A DNA stretch of 64,000 nt from Streptomyces microflavus. GTDB lineage: Bacteria > Actinomycetota > Actinomycetes > Streptomycetales > Streptomycetaceae. The translations under genes were made by a program, and so were the position numbers. The notes under the pieces were generated by a model. That model saw nothing but the letters and a program-made list of their open reading frames with translations. It was not told where the DNA came from and ran no database searches. The DNA is taken from positions 372,001 to 436,000 of the forward strand of contig NZ_BMUG01000003.1 in NCBI RefSeq assembly GCF_014650075.1, read 5' to 3'. This document shows, piece by piece, positions 17,502 through 28,500 of this stretch (the first letter of the stretch is position 1; every line of letters begins with the position of its first letter).

Positions 17502-18480
17502 CCCCCTTTTCCCCGGGGAGTTCGCCGTCCGGGGCGGGGCGGCTCCGTGCGCGGAAGGTGCGGCGGTAGGCGTCCGGCGGCACCCCGACCGTCCGGTGGA
17601 AGTGGCGGCGCAGGGTGGTGGCGGTGCCCATGCCGGTGGCCGTCGCGATGGTGTCGACGGTGTCGTCCGTGGTCTCCAGCAACTCCTGGGCGTGGCGGAT
17701 CCGTTGGGTGAGCAACCACTGCAACGGGCTGGTGCCGGTGACCGACTTGAAGTGGCGGCCCAGATGACGTGAGCTCATCCGCGCCTGCCTCGCGAGGTCC
17801 TCCACGGTGAGCGGCCGGTCCAACCGCTCCATCACCCAGGGGAAGAGCTCGGCGAGCGGATGGTTGCCCGGCGCGGGGACCGGGGTGGTGACGAACTGGG
17901 CCTGTCCGCCGTCCCGGTGGGGCGGCACGACCAGCCGGCGGGCGAGGCTGTTGGCGATCGCCGAGCCGTGGTCGAGGCGGACGAGGTGCAGGCACAGATC
18001 CATGGCGGCGGCCTTGCCCGCGGAGGTGAGCACACTGCCGTTGTCGACGTAGAGCACGTCCGGGTCGACCGTCACCCGGGGATGGCGCTCGGCCAGCACC
18101 CCGGTGTGCGCCCAGTGCGTGGTGGCTCGTCCGCCGTCCAGCAGACCGGCGGCGGCCAACACGAAGGCGCCCGTGCAGAGGGAGGCCACGCGTGCGCCCG
18201 CCTCGTGGGCCGCGCGCACCGCGTCGACCAGCTCGGCGGGCGGCGGCCGGTCGATGTCGACCCAGCCGGGGACGATCACCGTGTCGGCGCCGACGAGGCG
18301 GTCGAGCCCGTGGTCGGGCTCCAGCAGGAACCGGCCGGCCCGCACGGCGCCCGGCCCGCAGAGCGAGAGGCGGTACCAGGGGTCCGCCCCGCGGGGCGCG
18401 TCGGATCCGAAGACCTCGCACGCCAGGGCCAGTTCGAAGGGCAGCATGCCGTCGGTGACGGCCAGCGCGACAGCGGTCAT
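17488..18480 (-). CDS. GlxA family transcriptional regulator (DJ-1/PfpI + AraC)
   Basis: 330 aa from ATG at 18480. Residues 1-180 form a DJ-1/PfpI-like domain, with the nucleophile-elbow equivalent VASLCTGAFVLAAAG near residue 105. Residues 215-315 form the AraC DNA-binding domain, with two helix-turn-helices (MSSRHLGRHFKSVTGTSP and DTIATATGMGTATTLRRHF). The ligand is unknown. The gene is convergent with the MerR gene and divergent from the saccharopine-dehydrogenase-like gene at 18634. That gene is a natural target candidate. Confidence 0.9.
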   Translation of the reverse strand: MTAVALAVTDGMLPFELALACEVFGSDAPRGADPWYRLSLCGPGAVRAGRFLLEPDHGLDRLVGADTVIVPGWVDIDRPPPAELVDAVRAAHEAGARVASLCTGAFVLAAAGLLDGGRATTHWAHTGVLAERHPRVTVDPDVLYVDNGSVLTSAGKAAAMDLCLHLVRLDHGSAIANSLARRLVVPPHRDGGQAQFVTTPVPAPGNHPLAELFPWVMERLDRPLTVEDLARQARMSSRHLGRHFKSVTGTSPLQWLLTQRIRHAQELLETTDDTVDTIATATGMGTATTLRRHFHRTVGVPPDAYRRTFRARSRPAPDGELPGEKGVIVG

Positions 18481-18633
18481 GTCCGAAAGTGTACGGGGCG
18501 TGGCGTTCCGGACCGTCGCGGTGGGCGGCCTGCCCTCGCCAGGATGTCGGTGACGGATCGCAGCGAACCGGCGAACCGGGTGGGCCCACGGAACGGTGGG
18601 CCGGCGGGCCGTTCGCGTAACAGGGGAGAACTC

Positions 18634-19692
18634 ATGGGATCGGGCCAGATGGTGGCGGTGTTCGGTGCGTACGGGCACACCGGGCGGTTCGTGGTGGCGG
18701 AGCTGAGGGAGCGTGGCTTCCTCCCGATCCTCACCGGCCGCGACGCCGACAAGCTGAAGGCGCTGGCGTACGGGACCGGGTCGGCCACCCGTACGGCGTC
18801 GGCCGACGACCCGGCCTCGCTCGACCGCGCACTGGCCGGTGCGGCAGCCGTCATCAACTGCGCCGGGCCCTTCGCCACGACGGCAGCCCCCGTGATCGAA
18901 GCGGCCCTGCGGGCGAAAATCCCCTATCTGGACGTGGCGGCCGAGATCGAGGCCAACCGCGACACCTTCGCGCACTTCGTCGGCCGCGCCCGGGACGCGG
19001 GAGCGGTGATCGTCCCGGCGATGGCCTTCTTCGGCGGCTTCGGCGACCTGCTGACCACTGCGGCGATGGGTGACTGGGCGGCGGCCGACGAGGCGCACAT
19101 CGCGTACGGACTGAGCAGCTGGCACCCCACCGCCGGGACGCGTACGGCGGGCGCGGTCTCCCGGGAGCGCCGGGGCGGCCGGCGCATCGTCCACACCGGC
19201 GGGCGGCTGGAGTACCGCGACGACGCCCCGCCGGCCCTTCAGTGGCCCTTCCCCGACCCGATGGGCCTCCGGCCGGTCATCGGGGAGTTCACGATGGCCG
19301 ACGTCGTGACCGTACCCAGCCATCTGGCCATCCCCGAGGTGCGCACCTACATGACGGAGGAGGCGGCCCGGGACCTCGCGGCCCCGGACACGCCGTCACC
19401 GGCGGTGGTGGACGGACGCGGCCGGTCCGGCCAGACGTTCCTCGTCGACGTCGTGGTGCGCTCGGGCGGAGCCGAACGGCGGGCCGTGGCCCGGGGCCAG
19501 GACATCTACGCCGTCACCGCGCCCCTCGTGGTGGAAGCGGTCGACCGCGTACTGACCGGACGGACCCGGGTGGCCGGAGTCGCCTCGGCGGGCGAGATCT
19601 TCGACGCGCCCGACTTCCTCCGCGCACTGTCCCCGCACATCACCGTGGAGTTGTCCGGCTTCCCGGCCGAGGGGCGGTCAACGACTCCTTGA
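18634..19692 (+). CDS. Saccharopine dehydrogenase-like NAD(P)-binding oxidoreductase
   Basis: 352 aa from ATG at 18634, with AGGGGAG upstream. The N-terminus is a Rossmann fold (VAVFGAYGHTGRFVVAEL), followed by VINCAGPF near residue 77. This matches the Sacchrp_dh_NADP family, which includes trans-acting enoyl reductases of lipid synthesis. No saccharopine-specific partner genes occur nearby, so the substrate stays open. It is divergent from the GlxA regulator and convergent with the cysteine-desulfurase-like gene. Confidence 0.8.
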   Translation: MGSGQMVAVFGAYGHTGRFVVAELRERGFLPILTGRDADKLKALAYGTGSATRTASADDPASLDRALAGAAAVINCAGPFATTAAPVIEAALRAKIPYLDVAAEIEANRDTFAHFVGRARDAGAVIVPAMAFFGGFGDLLTTAAMGDWAAADEAHIAYGLSSWHPTAGTRTAGAVSRERRGGRRIVHTGGRLEYRDDAPPALQWPFPDPMGLRPVIGEFTMADVVTVPSHLAIPEVRTYMTEEAARDLAAPDTPSPAVVDGRGRSGQTFLVDVVVRSGGAERRAVARGQDIYAVTAPLVVEAVDRVLTGRTRVAGVASAGEIFDAPDFLRALSPHITVELSGFPAEGRSTTP

Positions 19693-19700
19693 GCCGCCCC
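19671..19700. terminator. Hairpin at the convergent ends near 19.7 kb
   Basis: GGGGCGG (19671-19677) pairs with CCGCCCC (19694-19700) around the stop codon of the reductase, facing the cysteine-desulfurase-like stop at 19720. Confidence 0.45.
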
Positions 19701-19719
19701 CTGCGGCCCGCCGTCCCCG

Positions 19720-20925
19720 TCAGCGCAGGAAGTCCGCCAGCCCCGTCAGCAGGCGCTCGACGTCGTCCGTGTCGTTGTACGGGGACAGCCCCACGCGCAG
19801 GCCGCCGTCGTCGCCGAGGCCCAGGTGGCGGGAGGCCTCCAGGGCGTAGAAGGAGCCGGCCGGGGCGTGGACGCCGGAGCGGGCGAGGAAGCGGTACGCG
19901 TCCGAGGCGTCCCGGCCCTCGAAGGTGAGCAGCAGCGTGGGCGTCCGGTCGGCCGCCCGGGAGTGCACCGTCACCCCGCCCAGCTCGCCCAGCGCCTTCT
20001 CGGCAAGCTCCAGCAGGGCGCTCTCGTGGGCGCCGATCGCCGCGTAGGCGGACCGCAGCCGGTCCCGACGCCCGGCCGTCGCGCCGCCGATGCCCAGGTC
20101 CGCGATGAAGTCGACGGCGGCTCGGGTCGCCGCCAGTGCCTCGTACGGGAGCGTGCCCAGCTCGAAGCGCTCCGGCACGGCGTCGCTGGACGGCACCAGC
20201 TTGTCCGGCCGCAGGGTTTCCAGCAGCTCGGGGCGGGCGGCGAGCACACCGTGGTGGGGGCCGAAGAACTTGTAGGGCGAGCAGACGAAGAAGTCGGCGC
20301 CGAGCTGCTCCACATCCACGAAGTCGTGCGCCGTCAGGTGCACCCCGTCGACGTGGAACAGCGCACCGGCACCGTGGACCAGCTCCCCTATGGCGGCCAC
20401 ATCGGGGCGGGTGCCGATCAGGTTGGACGCCCCGGTCACCGCGACCAGCCGGGTCCGCTCGGTCAGCAGCGCGCCGACGGCCTCCGTGGGCAGCTCCCCG
20501 GTGGCCGGGTCGAACTCCGCCCACCGCACCACCGCACCGGCCCGCTCGGCCGCCTGCACCCAGGGGCGGATGTTGGCGTCGTGGTCCAGCCGGCTCACCA
20601 CCACCTCGTCCCCAGGCTCCCAACTCCTCGACAGGATGCGGGAGATGTCGTACGTGAGCTGGGTCGAGCTGCGTCCGTGGACGATGCCGCCCGGGTCCGC
20701 GCCCAGCAGATCCGCCAGCGCCCGTCTGAAGTCTCCGACGATCGTCTCGGCGTGGACCTCCCCGGGCAGTGTGGCGCCCCGGATCGACAGCGGCCGGCTC
20801 AGCGCCTCGGTGTAGGCGGCGATGACGGGCGCCGGGGTCTGTGTGCCGCCGGGGCCGTCGAAGTGCGCCGTACCGGCCCTGAGGGCGGGAAACTGCGCGC
20901 GCAATGTGCTGACGTCGTACGTCAA
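19720..20925 (-). CDS. Cysteine desulfurase-like PLP protein (aminotransferase class V)
   Basis: 401 aa. It has the fold-type I PLP pattern: HGRSSTQLTYDISRIL in the N-terminal part, HVDGVHLTAHDFVDVEQLGAD, and the Schiff-base lysine in CSPYKFFGPHHG (about residue 220). The family is the cysteine desulfurase-like group related to NifS but lacking a visible conserved cysteine loop in the C-terminal third. It may act as a desulfurase or a lyase on another amino acid. It begins about 600 bases upstream of, and divergent from, the PTM cluster, and no evidence ties it to that cluster. Confidence 0.87.
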   Translation of the reverse strand: MTYDVSTLRAQFPALRAGTAHFDGPGGTQTPAPVIAAYTEALSRPLSIRGATLPGEVHAETIVGDFRRALADLLGADPGGIVHGRSSTQLTYDISRILSRSWEPGDEVVVSRLDHDANIRPWVQAAERAGAVVRWAEFDPATGELPTEAVGALLTERTRLVAVTGASNLIGTRPDVAAIGELVHGAGALFHVDGVHLTAHDFVDVEQLGADFFVCSPYKFFGPHHGVLAARPELLETLRPDKLVPSSDAVPERFELGTLPYEALAATRAAVDFIADLGIGGATAGRRDRLRSAYAAIGAHESALLELAEKALGELGGVTVHSRAADRTPTLLLTFEGRDASDAYRFLARSGVHAPAGSFYALEASRHLGLGDDGGLRVGLSPYNDTDDVERLLTGLADFLR

Positions 20926-21533
20926 GGGGACTCCCTCGCTCTGGGCGCCCGGGGCCGGGTGACGGTCGTGGCGCCGACAGTCCGTCGCCGCGGCTCCGCC
21001 CGGGGCGGGTGCGCGGTTCGGCGCCGATCATCGCAGGGTGTCCCCACCGGTGAAAGGACGCCTCGCGCCGACCGGTACGCGGGCGCACCGCCCCGGCCGG
21101 CCGTGCGCCGCCGCGCACGCACGCACAACTCGGCGCAGTTGCATGCGCCCGTCACGCGGCACAGGGATGATCCTATGAGGGAATTCCTCGTACAAATTAA
21201 CTCGACCAGACGCTGCGAACGATTTCCCGCATTCCCTCCGTCCCGGAAATCCTCTGCATGGATGGCGTGCGGCGAACGCCCGGGAAGAGCCCGCCAATTC
21301 GGCGACGAGGTGGTGGTTAAAGCTGTGGGAATCGGAAATGAATGATCTGGGCCGATGGAGCTGGGGGGCATCGGTTCACGCCACGGCCCGTTTCATCGGA
21401 GCCGGGTGTCCGGAATCGATCGGTACATGAGCAGCTGCTCACGCCCCGGGGTGCCCATCAACCCCTCGGGCGACCTTGACCTGCATCGATGCGATGTTCT
21501 CTCCTAGATCACATCTCCTGTGGAGGGTCACGG
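20926..21533. other. 608-base gap upstream of the PTM cluster
   Basis: The likely promoter region of both the cysteine-desulfurase-like gene and ftdA. The palindrome GCATCGATGC is at 21483-21492, next to TTGACC at 21476-21481, about 50 bases upstream of ftdA; no well-spaced -10 is evident. Part of the gap (21180-21360) is lower in GC than coding DNA around it. A 149-residue minus frame (20922-21371) has no family features. No LuxR-type or other regulator gene is present. Confidence 0.5.
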
Positions 21534-22475
21534 ATGGACGAGTGCGAACGGTCCGCCGATGGCGAGATCGATTCGGTTGGCTATTCGGGCGGCGGGAAGA
21601 GCACGGTCGGAATCTCCCCGGCTTCCGTTCTTCGGGTCACCGCCTATCCGCTGCTATTGCTGGCCGTCGTCCTTGTCGGCGCGTCCGCATTGGTGCTGCG
21701 CTGGGATCCGGCCATCGTGAGTCCGCTTTTCCTCGTCGGGACCCTGGTGTATCTGGCCATTCTCGAACAGCTGATTCCCTATGACCGGACCTGGCACCCG
21801 GGAAAGGACGAGTGGCGCTGGTACGGCATCTACTTTCTGCTCACCATGGCCGGAAGTGGACTCGCGCAACTTCTGGTCACGGCCGCCGTGGGATGGCTCT
21901 CCCCCCACGGGCAGACCCATCGCCTCTGGGCCGAGATCCCGGGCGCCCTCCTGGCCGGATCGCTCGTCAGCTACCTGGTGCACCGGCTGGGCCACACCAG
22001 CGCCCTCCTGTGGCGCCTGCACGGGGTGCACCACGTGCCGCAGAAGGTCAACGTCGCCAACAACGGTGTCAACCATGTGCTGGACATCGTCCTCGCCCAG
22101 AGCCTCGTCCAACTGACCCTGGCCCTGGCCGGATTCTCCCGCTCGGCCGTGCTGGTGACGGGGCTCTTCGTCGTCGCCCAGGGCTATTTCGTCCACGCCA
22201 ACATCGACGTCCGCATCGGCCGCTTCAACCATCTGCTGGCCAGTCCCGAACAGCACCGCCTCCACCACAGCACCGACCTGTCCGAAGCCGGCCACTACGG
22301 CTCCGACCTGTCGTGCTGGGACCACCTCTTCGGCAGCTTCACCTGGCGCCCCGGCCGCGAACCAGCAGCCGTCGGCCTCCACGACCCGGCGTCCTTCCCC
22401 GGCACGGGAGAGATCCTCGCCGGCCTTCTGCACCCCTGGCGGCGACGGCCGGGGCCCGGACCGGGGACCGGCTGA
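21534..22475 (+). CDS. ftdA: PTM hydroxylase, sterol desaturase/fatty acid hydroxylase family
   Basis: 313 aa from ATG at 21534, with GGAGGG seven bases upstream. Four or five membrane helices surround the di-iron histidine motifs of this superfamily: HRLGH near residue 147, HGVHH near 160, and HRLHH near 242. In frontalamide and HSAF-type clusters the homologue hydroxylates the ornithine-derived carbon (C3) of the macrolactam. That role is taken from the family. It is the first gene of the PTM cluster, 60 bases before the synthase gene and on the same strand. Confidence 0.9.
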   Translation: MDECERSADGEIDSVGYSGGGKSTVGISPASVLRVTAYPLLLLAVVLVGASALVLRWDPAIVSPLFLVGTLVYLAILEQLIPYDRTWHPGKDEWRWYGIYFLLTMAGSGLAQLLVTAAVGWLSPHGQTHRLWAEIPGALLAGSLVSYLVHRLGHTSALLWRLHGVHHVPQKVNVANNGVNHVLDIVLAQSLVQLTLALAGFSRSAVLVTGLFVVAQGYFVHANIDVRIGRFNHLLASPEQHRLHHSTDLSEAGHYGSDLSCWDHLFGSFTWRPGREPAAVGLHDPASFPGTGEILAGLLHPWRRRPGPGPGTG

Positions 22476-22535
22476 CCGCGACGCACCCCGCCGCAGCCAT
22501 CTCCCGCCACACCACGACCACTTGAGGAGTTCGAC

Positions 22536-25500
22536 ATGGCCGAAGCGACCGACGCGACCACAGACGCGTTACGTCAGAAGGTGGCGATCATCGGCATGGG
22601 CTGCCGCCTTCCCGGCGGCGCCTCGGACCACCGGACCTTCTGGCGGAACCTGATGGCGGGCAAGGACTGCATCACGCCCACCCCGCCCGACCGGTACGAC
22701 GTGACCACGCTCGGCAGCCGGTTCCGCGACAAACCCGGGCGCCTCGTCGGCGGCCGCGGCGGCTATATCGACGGCTTCGACGAGTTCGACCCCGCGTTCT
22801 TCGGCATCAGCCCCCGCGAGGCCGACCACATGGACCCCCAGCAGCGGAAACTGCTGGAAGTGGCCTGGGAGGCGCTGGAGGACGGCGGTCAGCGCCCCGC
22901 CGACCTGGCCGGCGAGAACGTCGCCGTCTACGTCGGCGCGTTCACCCTGGACTACAAGATCCTTCAGTTCGCCGACCTGGGCTTCACCTCGCTGGCCGCG
23001 CACACCGCCACCGGCACCATGATGACGATGGTGTCGAACCGGATCTCGTACTGCTTCGACTTCCGCGGCCCCAGCCTCTCCATCGACACCGCGTGCAGCT
23101 CCTCCCTGGTCGCCGTCCACCTCGCCTGCCAGGCCCTGGGCCGGGGCGAGACCGATCTCGCGCTGGCCGGCGGCACCCTGCTGAACATGGCCCCGCAGTA
23201 CACGATCGCCGAGACGAAGGGCGGCTTCCTGTCGCCCGGGGGCCACTCCCGTACGTTCGACGCCGCCGCCGACGGCTATGTACGGGCCGAAGGCGTCGGC
23301 CTGGTCGCGCTGAAGCGGCTGGAGGACGCCGTCCGCGACGGGGACCGGATCCACGCGGTGATCCTGGGCAGCGGGGTCAACCAGGACGGCCACACCAACG
23401 GCATCACCGTGCCCAACCCCGACGCCCAGGTCTCCCTCATCCGCCGGGTCTGCGCCGAGGCCGGCATCGCGCCCGGCGACCTCCAGTACATGGAGGCGCA
23501 CGGCACCTCCACCCCCGTCGGCGACCCGATCGAGGCGGGAGCCCTGGCCCGCGCCCTGGCCGTCGGACGCAAGCCGGGGGCCCGCGCGTACGTCGGATCC
23601 GTGAAGACCAACATCGGGCACACCGAGTCCGCCGCCGGAATCGCCGGGCTGATCAAGACCGTCCTCTGCCTCGAACACCGGCACATCCCGCCCCACATCA
23701 ACCTGGAGCGCCTCAACCCCGCCATCGACCAGGCCTCGCTGCCGTACGAGATCCCCACCCGGCCGACCCCCTGGCCCGAGCACGAGGGCCCCGCCCGGGC
23801 CGGTGTGAACTCGTTCGGATTCGGCGGGACCAACGCCCACGTCGTCCTGGAGGAGGCCCCGGCACCCGCCCAGGACGCAGCCGCTCCCGAGGAACGGGCC
23901 TGGAGCATCCTGCCGCTCAGCGCCCGGCACCCGGACGCCCTCCCGGAGCTGGCGGCCGGCATCCGCGGCGAACTGGCAGGGGAGAACGGCCCTGCGGTGG
24001 CACTGCCCGACCTCGGCCACACCCTGGCCCACCGTCGCCAGCACCTGCCGCACCGGCTCTCCGTCGTCCACTCCTCGCGCGCCTCCCTCGACGAGGCACT
24101 CGCCGCCGTCCAGCGGGGCGAGACCCACCCCAGGGTCGTGCAGGACCGCGCACGGGACGCCGAAGCGCGGCGCCTGGTCTGGGTCTTCACCGGTATGGGA
24201 CCCCAGTGGTGGGGGATGGGCCGCCAACTCCTGCGGGACGAACCCGTATTCGGAGAGGCGGTCACCCGATGCGACCGCGCGCTGCGGGAGTTCGCCGACT
24301 GGTCCCTGATCGAGGAGCTGTCCGCCGACGAATCCGCCTCCCGCATGGGCGAGACCTGGCTCGCCCAGCCCGCCAACTTCGCCCTCCAGGTCGGTCTCGC
24401 GGCCCTGTGGCGGGCGCACGGCGTCACCCCGGACGCCGTCGTCGGACACAGCACCGGGGAGATCGCCGCTTTCTACGAGGCGGGCGTCTACTCCCTCCAG
24501 GACGCGGCCCGGATCGCGGTGCACCGCAGCCGCCTCCAGCAGACCCTGGCCGGGACGGGCACCATGCTCGCGGTGAGCCTGACCGAGGACGAGGCGGAGC
24601 GCCGGGTCCGCCCCCACCGGGACCGGGTCTCGATCGCCGCCGTCAACAGCCCCACCTCGATCACGCTCGCCGGAGAGGCGGACGCCCTGGCCCTGCTGGC
24701 CGAGGGGCTGCGGGCCGAGCAGTTGTTCGCCAAGTTCCTCACCGTACAAGTTCCGTACCACAGCGTCGGCATGGAGCGGATCAAGGATGACCTGCTCACG
24801 GCACTGGCTCCCTTGGAGCCGCGCCCGGCTCACCTTCCGCTCTACCTCACGGGTTCCGAAGGCGTGGCCCGGGGCGGTGAGCTGGACGCCGACTACTGGT
24901 GGAAGAACGTACGCGAACGGGTGCGGTTCCGGGCCGCCGTCGACCGCCTCGCCGCCGACGGCCACCACGTCTTCCTGGAGATCGGCCCCCATCCCGTCCT
25001 CGGCCACGCCATCCGCGAATGCCTGGAGGCCACGGGGGCGGCCGGGTCGACGCTGCCCTCGATCCGCCGCCAGGAGGACGAGAGCGAGCGGTTCGCGCTC
25101 TCCCTCGCCTCGCTCCACAACCTGGGCGCCGACATCGACTGGGACCTCCTCCAGCCCTCCGGTCGGCCGGTCACCCTGCCCCGCCACCCCTTCCGGCGCG
25201 ACCGGCACTGGACGGAGCCCCGGGCGGTCGCCCAGGTCCGTCTGGGCCACATCGACCACCCGCTCCTGGGCCGCCGCACCGACCGCACGGAACCGGTCTG
25301 GCAGGCCCGGCTGGACACCGAGTCCCTGCCCTACCTCGCCGACCACCGCATCCAGGACACCGTGGTGTTCCCCGCCGCGGGCTACATCGAGATGGCGACC
25401 CAGGCCGCCCTCCGGCTCACCGGCGCCACCACCGCCGTCCTCGCCGACATCGACCTGCGCAAGGCGCTCTTCCTGCCCGACGGCGAGGACCGGAACGTGG

Positions 25501-28500
25501 AGGTGGCGCTCTCCTCACAGGACGCGTCCTTCACCGTCGCCTCCGCCGCGACGGGGGACGACGGGGAGCGGACCGTACACGCGAGCGGGGTCGTCCGCAC
25601 CGGACAGCGCCGCAGGGCGAAAGCCCCTCTTGACGCCGCCGCCATCCGCGCCCGCACCGTCCGCCGGCTCGACGGCCCCGACTGCTACACCGCGCTGGCC
25701 GCCCTCGGCTACCACTACGGCCCCGCCTTCCGCGCCATCGAGGAGGTGTGGATCGGCGCCGGGGAGGTCCTCGCCCGGATCCGCCCGCCCGAGGGGGTCG
25801 ACGCCTCCGGCCACCACCTCCACCCGGTCCTGCTCGACGCCTGCTTCCAGGCGCTGCTGACCCCGCAGCTCCTCGGGGACCCGGCACCGGAGGCCGGCAT
25901 CAGGCTGCCCCTCTCGCTGGAGGAGGTCGCCCTCGAACCCATCGGCGACCAGCCGCTATGGGTGCACGCGACCGTGCGCCCCGCTGACGCGGACACCACG
26001 CTCGGCGACATCGCCCTGTACGCCGACGACGGTGCCCCGCTGGGCCGGATCCAGGGGTTCCGCGCCGCCGACGTGGAGAAGGCGGCGACCGCCGTCGCCC
26101 GGACCACGATCGACTCCTGGCTCGCGGAGACGGTCTGGACGGAGTGCCCGGAGCCGGGGGAGGAGGACCCGCTCGCGCCGGCCGCCATAACGGCCCGGGA
26201 CCACGGCTGGCTGGTCCTCGCCGACACCCAGGGCGTCGCCGACGCCTTCGCGACGCTCGCCGCCGCCCGGGGCGAACGCTGCCACCTGGTGCGCCGGGGC
26301 GAGGCGTACGCCGGGGCGGGACCGGACGGCTCGTTCACCGTGGAGCCGGGGTCCACCGCCGACCTGGAGCGCCTCTTCGCCGACCTGGACCGGGGCGGTG
26401 AGCCGTTCCGAGGGGCCGTCCTGCACCTGTGGAACCTCGACCGGCCCTCCCTCGCCGTCTGCGACCCGCAGGCCGTCCGCGACCACACGGGCCCCGGCTC
26501 GTACTCCCTGATCGCCCTGGCCCGGACCCTCCTCGCCCGAGGCTCCGCCGGCCGGCTCCACATCGTCACCCGGGGCGCCCAGCCCGTCCTGCCCGACGAG
26601 CCCGTCGAACCCCTGGGAGCCCCCGCCTGGGGCGTCGGCCGGGTCCTGCGCCACCAGGAACTCATCGACCACCCGGGCAAGTTGATCGACCTCGACCCCG
26701 AGCGCCGGCCGGGCCCCGCCGGGGCCGTCGCCGAGGCGGAGGAGATCCTGCGCGAGGCGCTGACCGACGACGAGGAGGAGATCGCCCTGCGGGCGGGCGT
26801 GCGCCGCACCAGCCGCCTCCGCCCCGCCGAGGGCCTGACCCGGCCGCTGCCGCTGCGGCTGCGCGCCGACGGCAGCTACCTGGTGACCGGCGCCTTCGGC
26901 GCACTCGGCCGGCTGCTGTGCCGCACGCTCGTCCGGCGCGGGGCCCGCAGGCTCATCCTGGTGGGGCGCACGCCGGTGCCCGCCCGCGAGAAGTGGGGCT
27001 CCACCGACCCCGCCACCGCCGAGGGCCGCGCGGTCGGCCTGCTCCGCGAGCTGGAGAACCTCGGCGCCCAGGCCGTCCTGGCCCCGCTCGACATCACCGA
27101 CGAGGACGCCCTGACCGGCTGGCTCGACGCCTACCGGCGCGCCGGCTCCCCGCCCGTGCGCGGGGTGTTCCATCTCGCCGGACAGGTCCGCGACACCCTG
27201 GTCACCGAACTGGACCGGCCCGCCTTCGACGCCGTCCACGACCCCAAGACCGTCGGCGCCCACCTCCTCCACCGGCACCTGCGGGACGAACCCCTCGACC
27301 ACTTCGTCCTCTTCGCCTCCATCGCCTCCCTCCTCACCACCGCCGGACAGACCAACTACGCGGCGGGCAACGCCTTCCTGGACGCCCTCGCCCACCACCG
27401 CCGGGCCCAGGGACTGCCCGCGCTCAGCCTGGACTGGGGCCCCTGGGCCACCGGCATGATCGAGGAACTCGGCCTGGTCGACCACTACCTGCACAGCCGC
27501 GGCATGAGCTCCCTGGCCCCCGACGCCGGCATGGCCGTCCTGGAACGCGTCATCGGCCAGGAGCACGCCCAACTGGTCGTCGCCACCGTCGTCAACTGGC
27601 CCACCTTCCTGGCCTGGTACCCGTCCCCGCCCCCGCTCGTCACCGCCCTCGCCGCGGCGGCCGCCCCGCCCCCGGCCGCCGCACAGGGCAACGGCTTCCT
27701 CGACACCTTCCGCGCCGCCGACGAGGAGACCCGCCGCTCCCTGGTCGGGACACGCTTCGCCGCACTCTCCGCCGCCGTCCTGCGCACCGGCCCGGACCGC
27801 ATCGACCCCGCCGAAGGGCTCGGCCGGCTGGGACTCGACTCCCTACTGGCGATGGAGCTGCGCGCCCGCATCCACGCCGAGCTCGGAGTCGCCCTGCCCG
27901 TGGTCGCCCTGCTCAGCGGAACCCCGGCCGGAGAGCTGGCCGCACAGCTCCACGACGGCCTGGCGGAACTGGCCTCGGCCGATGACCCCGGCGCTACGGC
28001 ACGGGCCGTCGCACTTCACGACGACCCCTCGCGCTATCCGCTGACGCAGAACCAGAAGGCCCTCTGGTTCCTCAAGCACCTCAACCCCGACGGGTACGCC
28101 TACAACATCGGCGGAGCCGTCGAGGTGAACGTCGCCCTCGAACCGGACCTGATGTTCGAGGCCGTCCGCCGCCTCATCGCCCGCCACCCGGCCCTGCGCA
28201 CCAACTTCCTGCTGGAGGACGGGCAGGCCGTACAGCGGGTCTCCGAGGACGCCGAACCCGACCTCGCCCTCTTCGACGTGCAGGGCGAGGACTGGGACAC
28301 CATCCACGCCACCATCGTCGCGGAGTACCGCAAGCCCTACGACCTCGCCCACGACCCCCTGGTCCGCTTCCGCCTCTTCAAGCGCGGGCACGACCGCTGG
28401 GTCATCATGAAGGCCGTCCACCACATCGTCTCGGACGCCATCTCCACGTTCACCTTCATCGAGGAACTCTTCCAGGTCTACGAGGCCCTGCGCCAGGGAC

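Noticed and set aside
20922..21371. 149-residue minus frame in the gap before the PTM cluster
   Set aside because: No family motif, no good ribosome-binding site and mixed base use. It looks like chance.
22569..25346. 925-residue minus-strand frame opposite ftdB (with others at 27843-29825, 29859-32024 and 33129-35261)
   Set aside because: Long antisense frames are expected in GC-rich genes with strong codon bias; they show no domain motifs and lie wholly inside well-supported genes.
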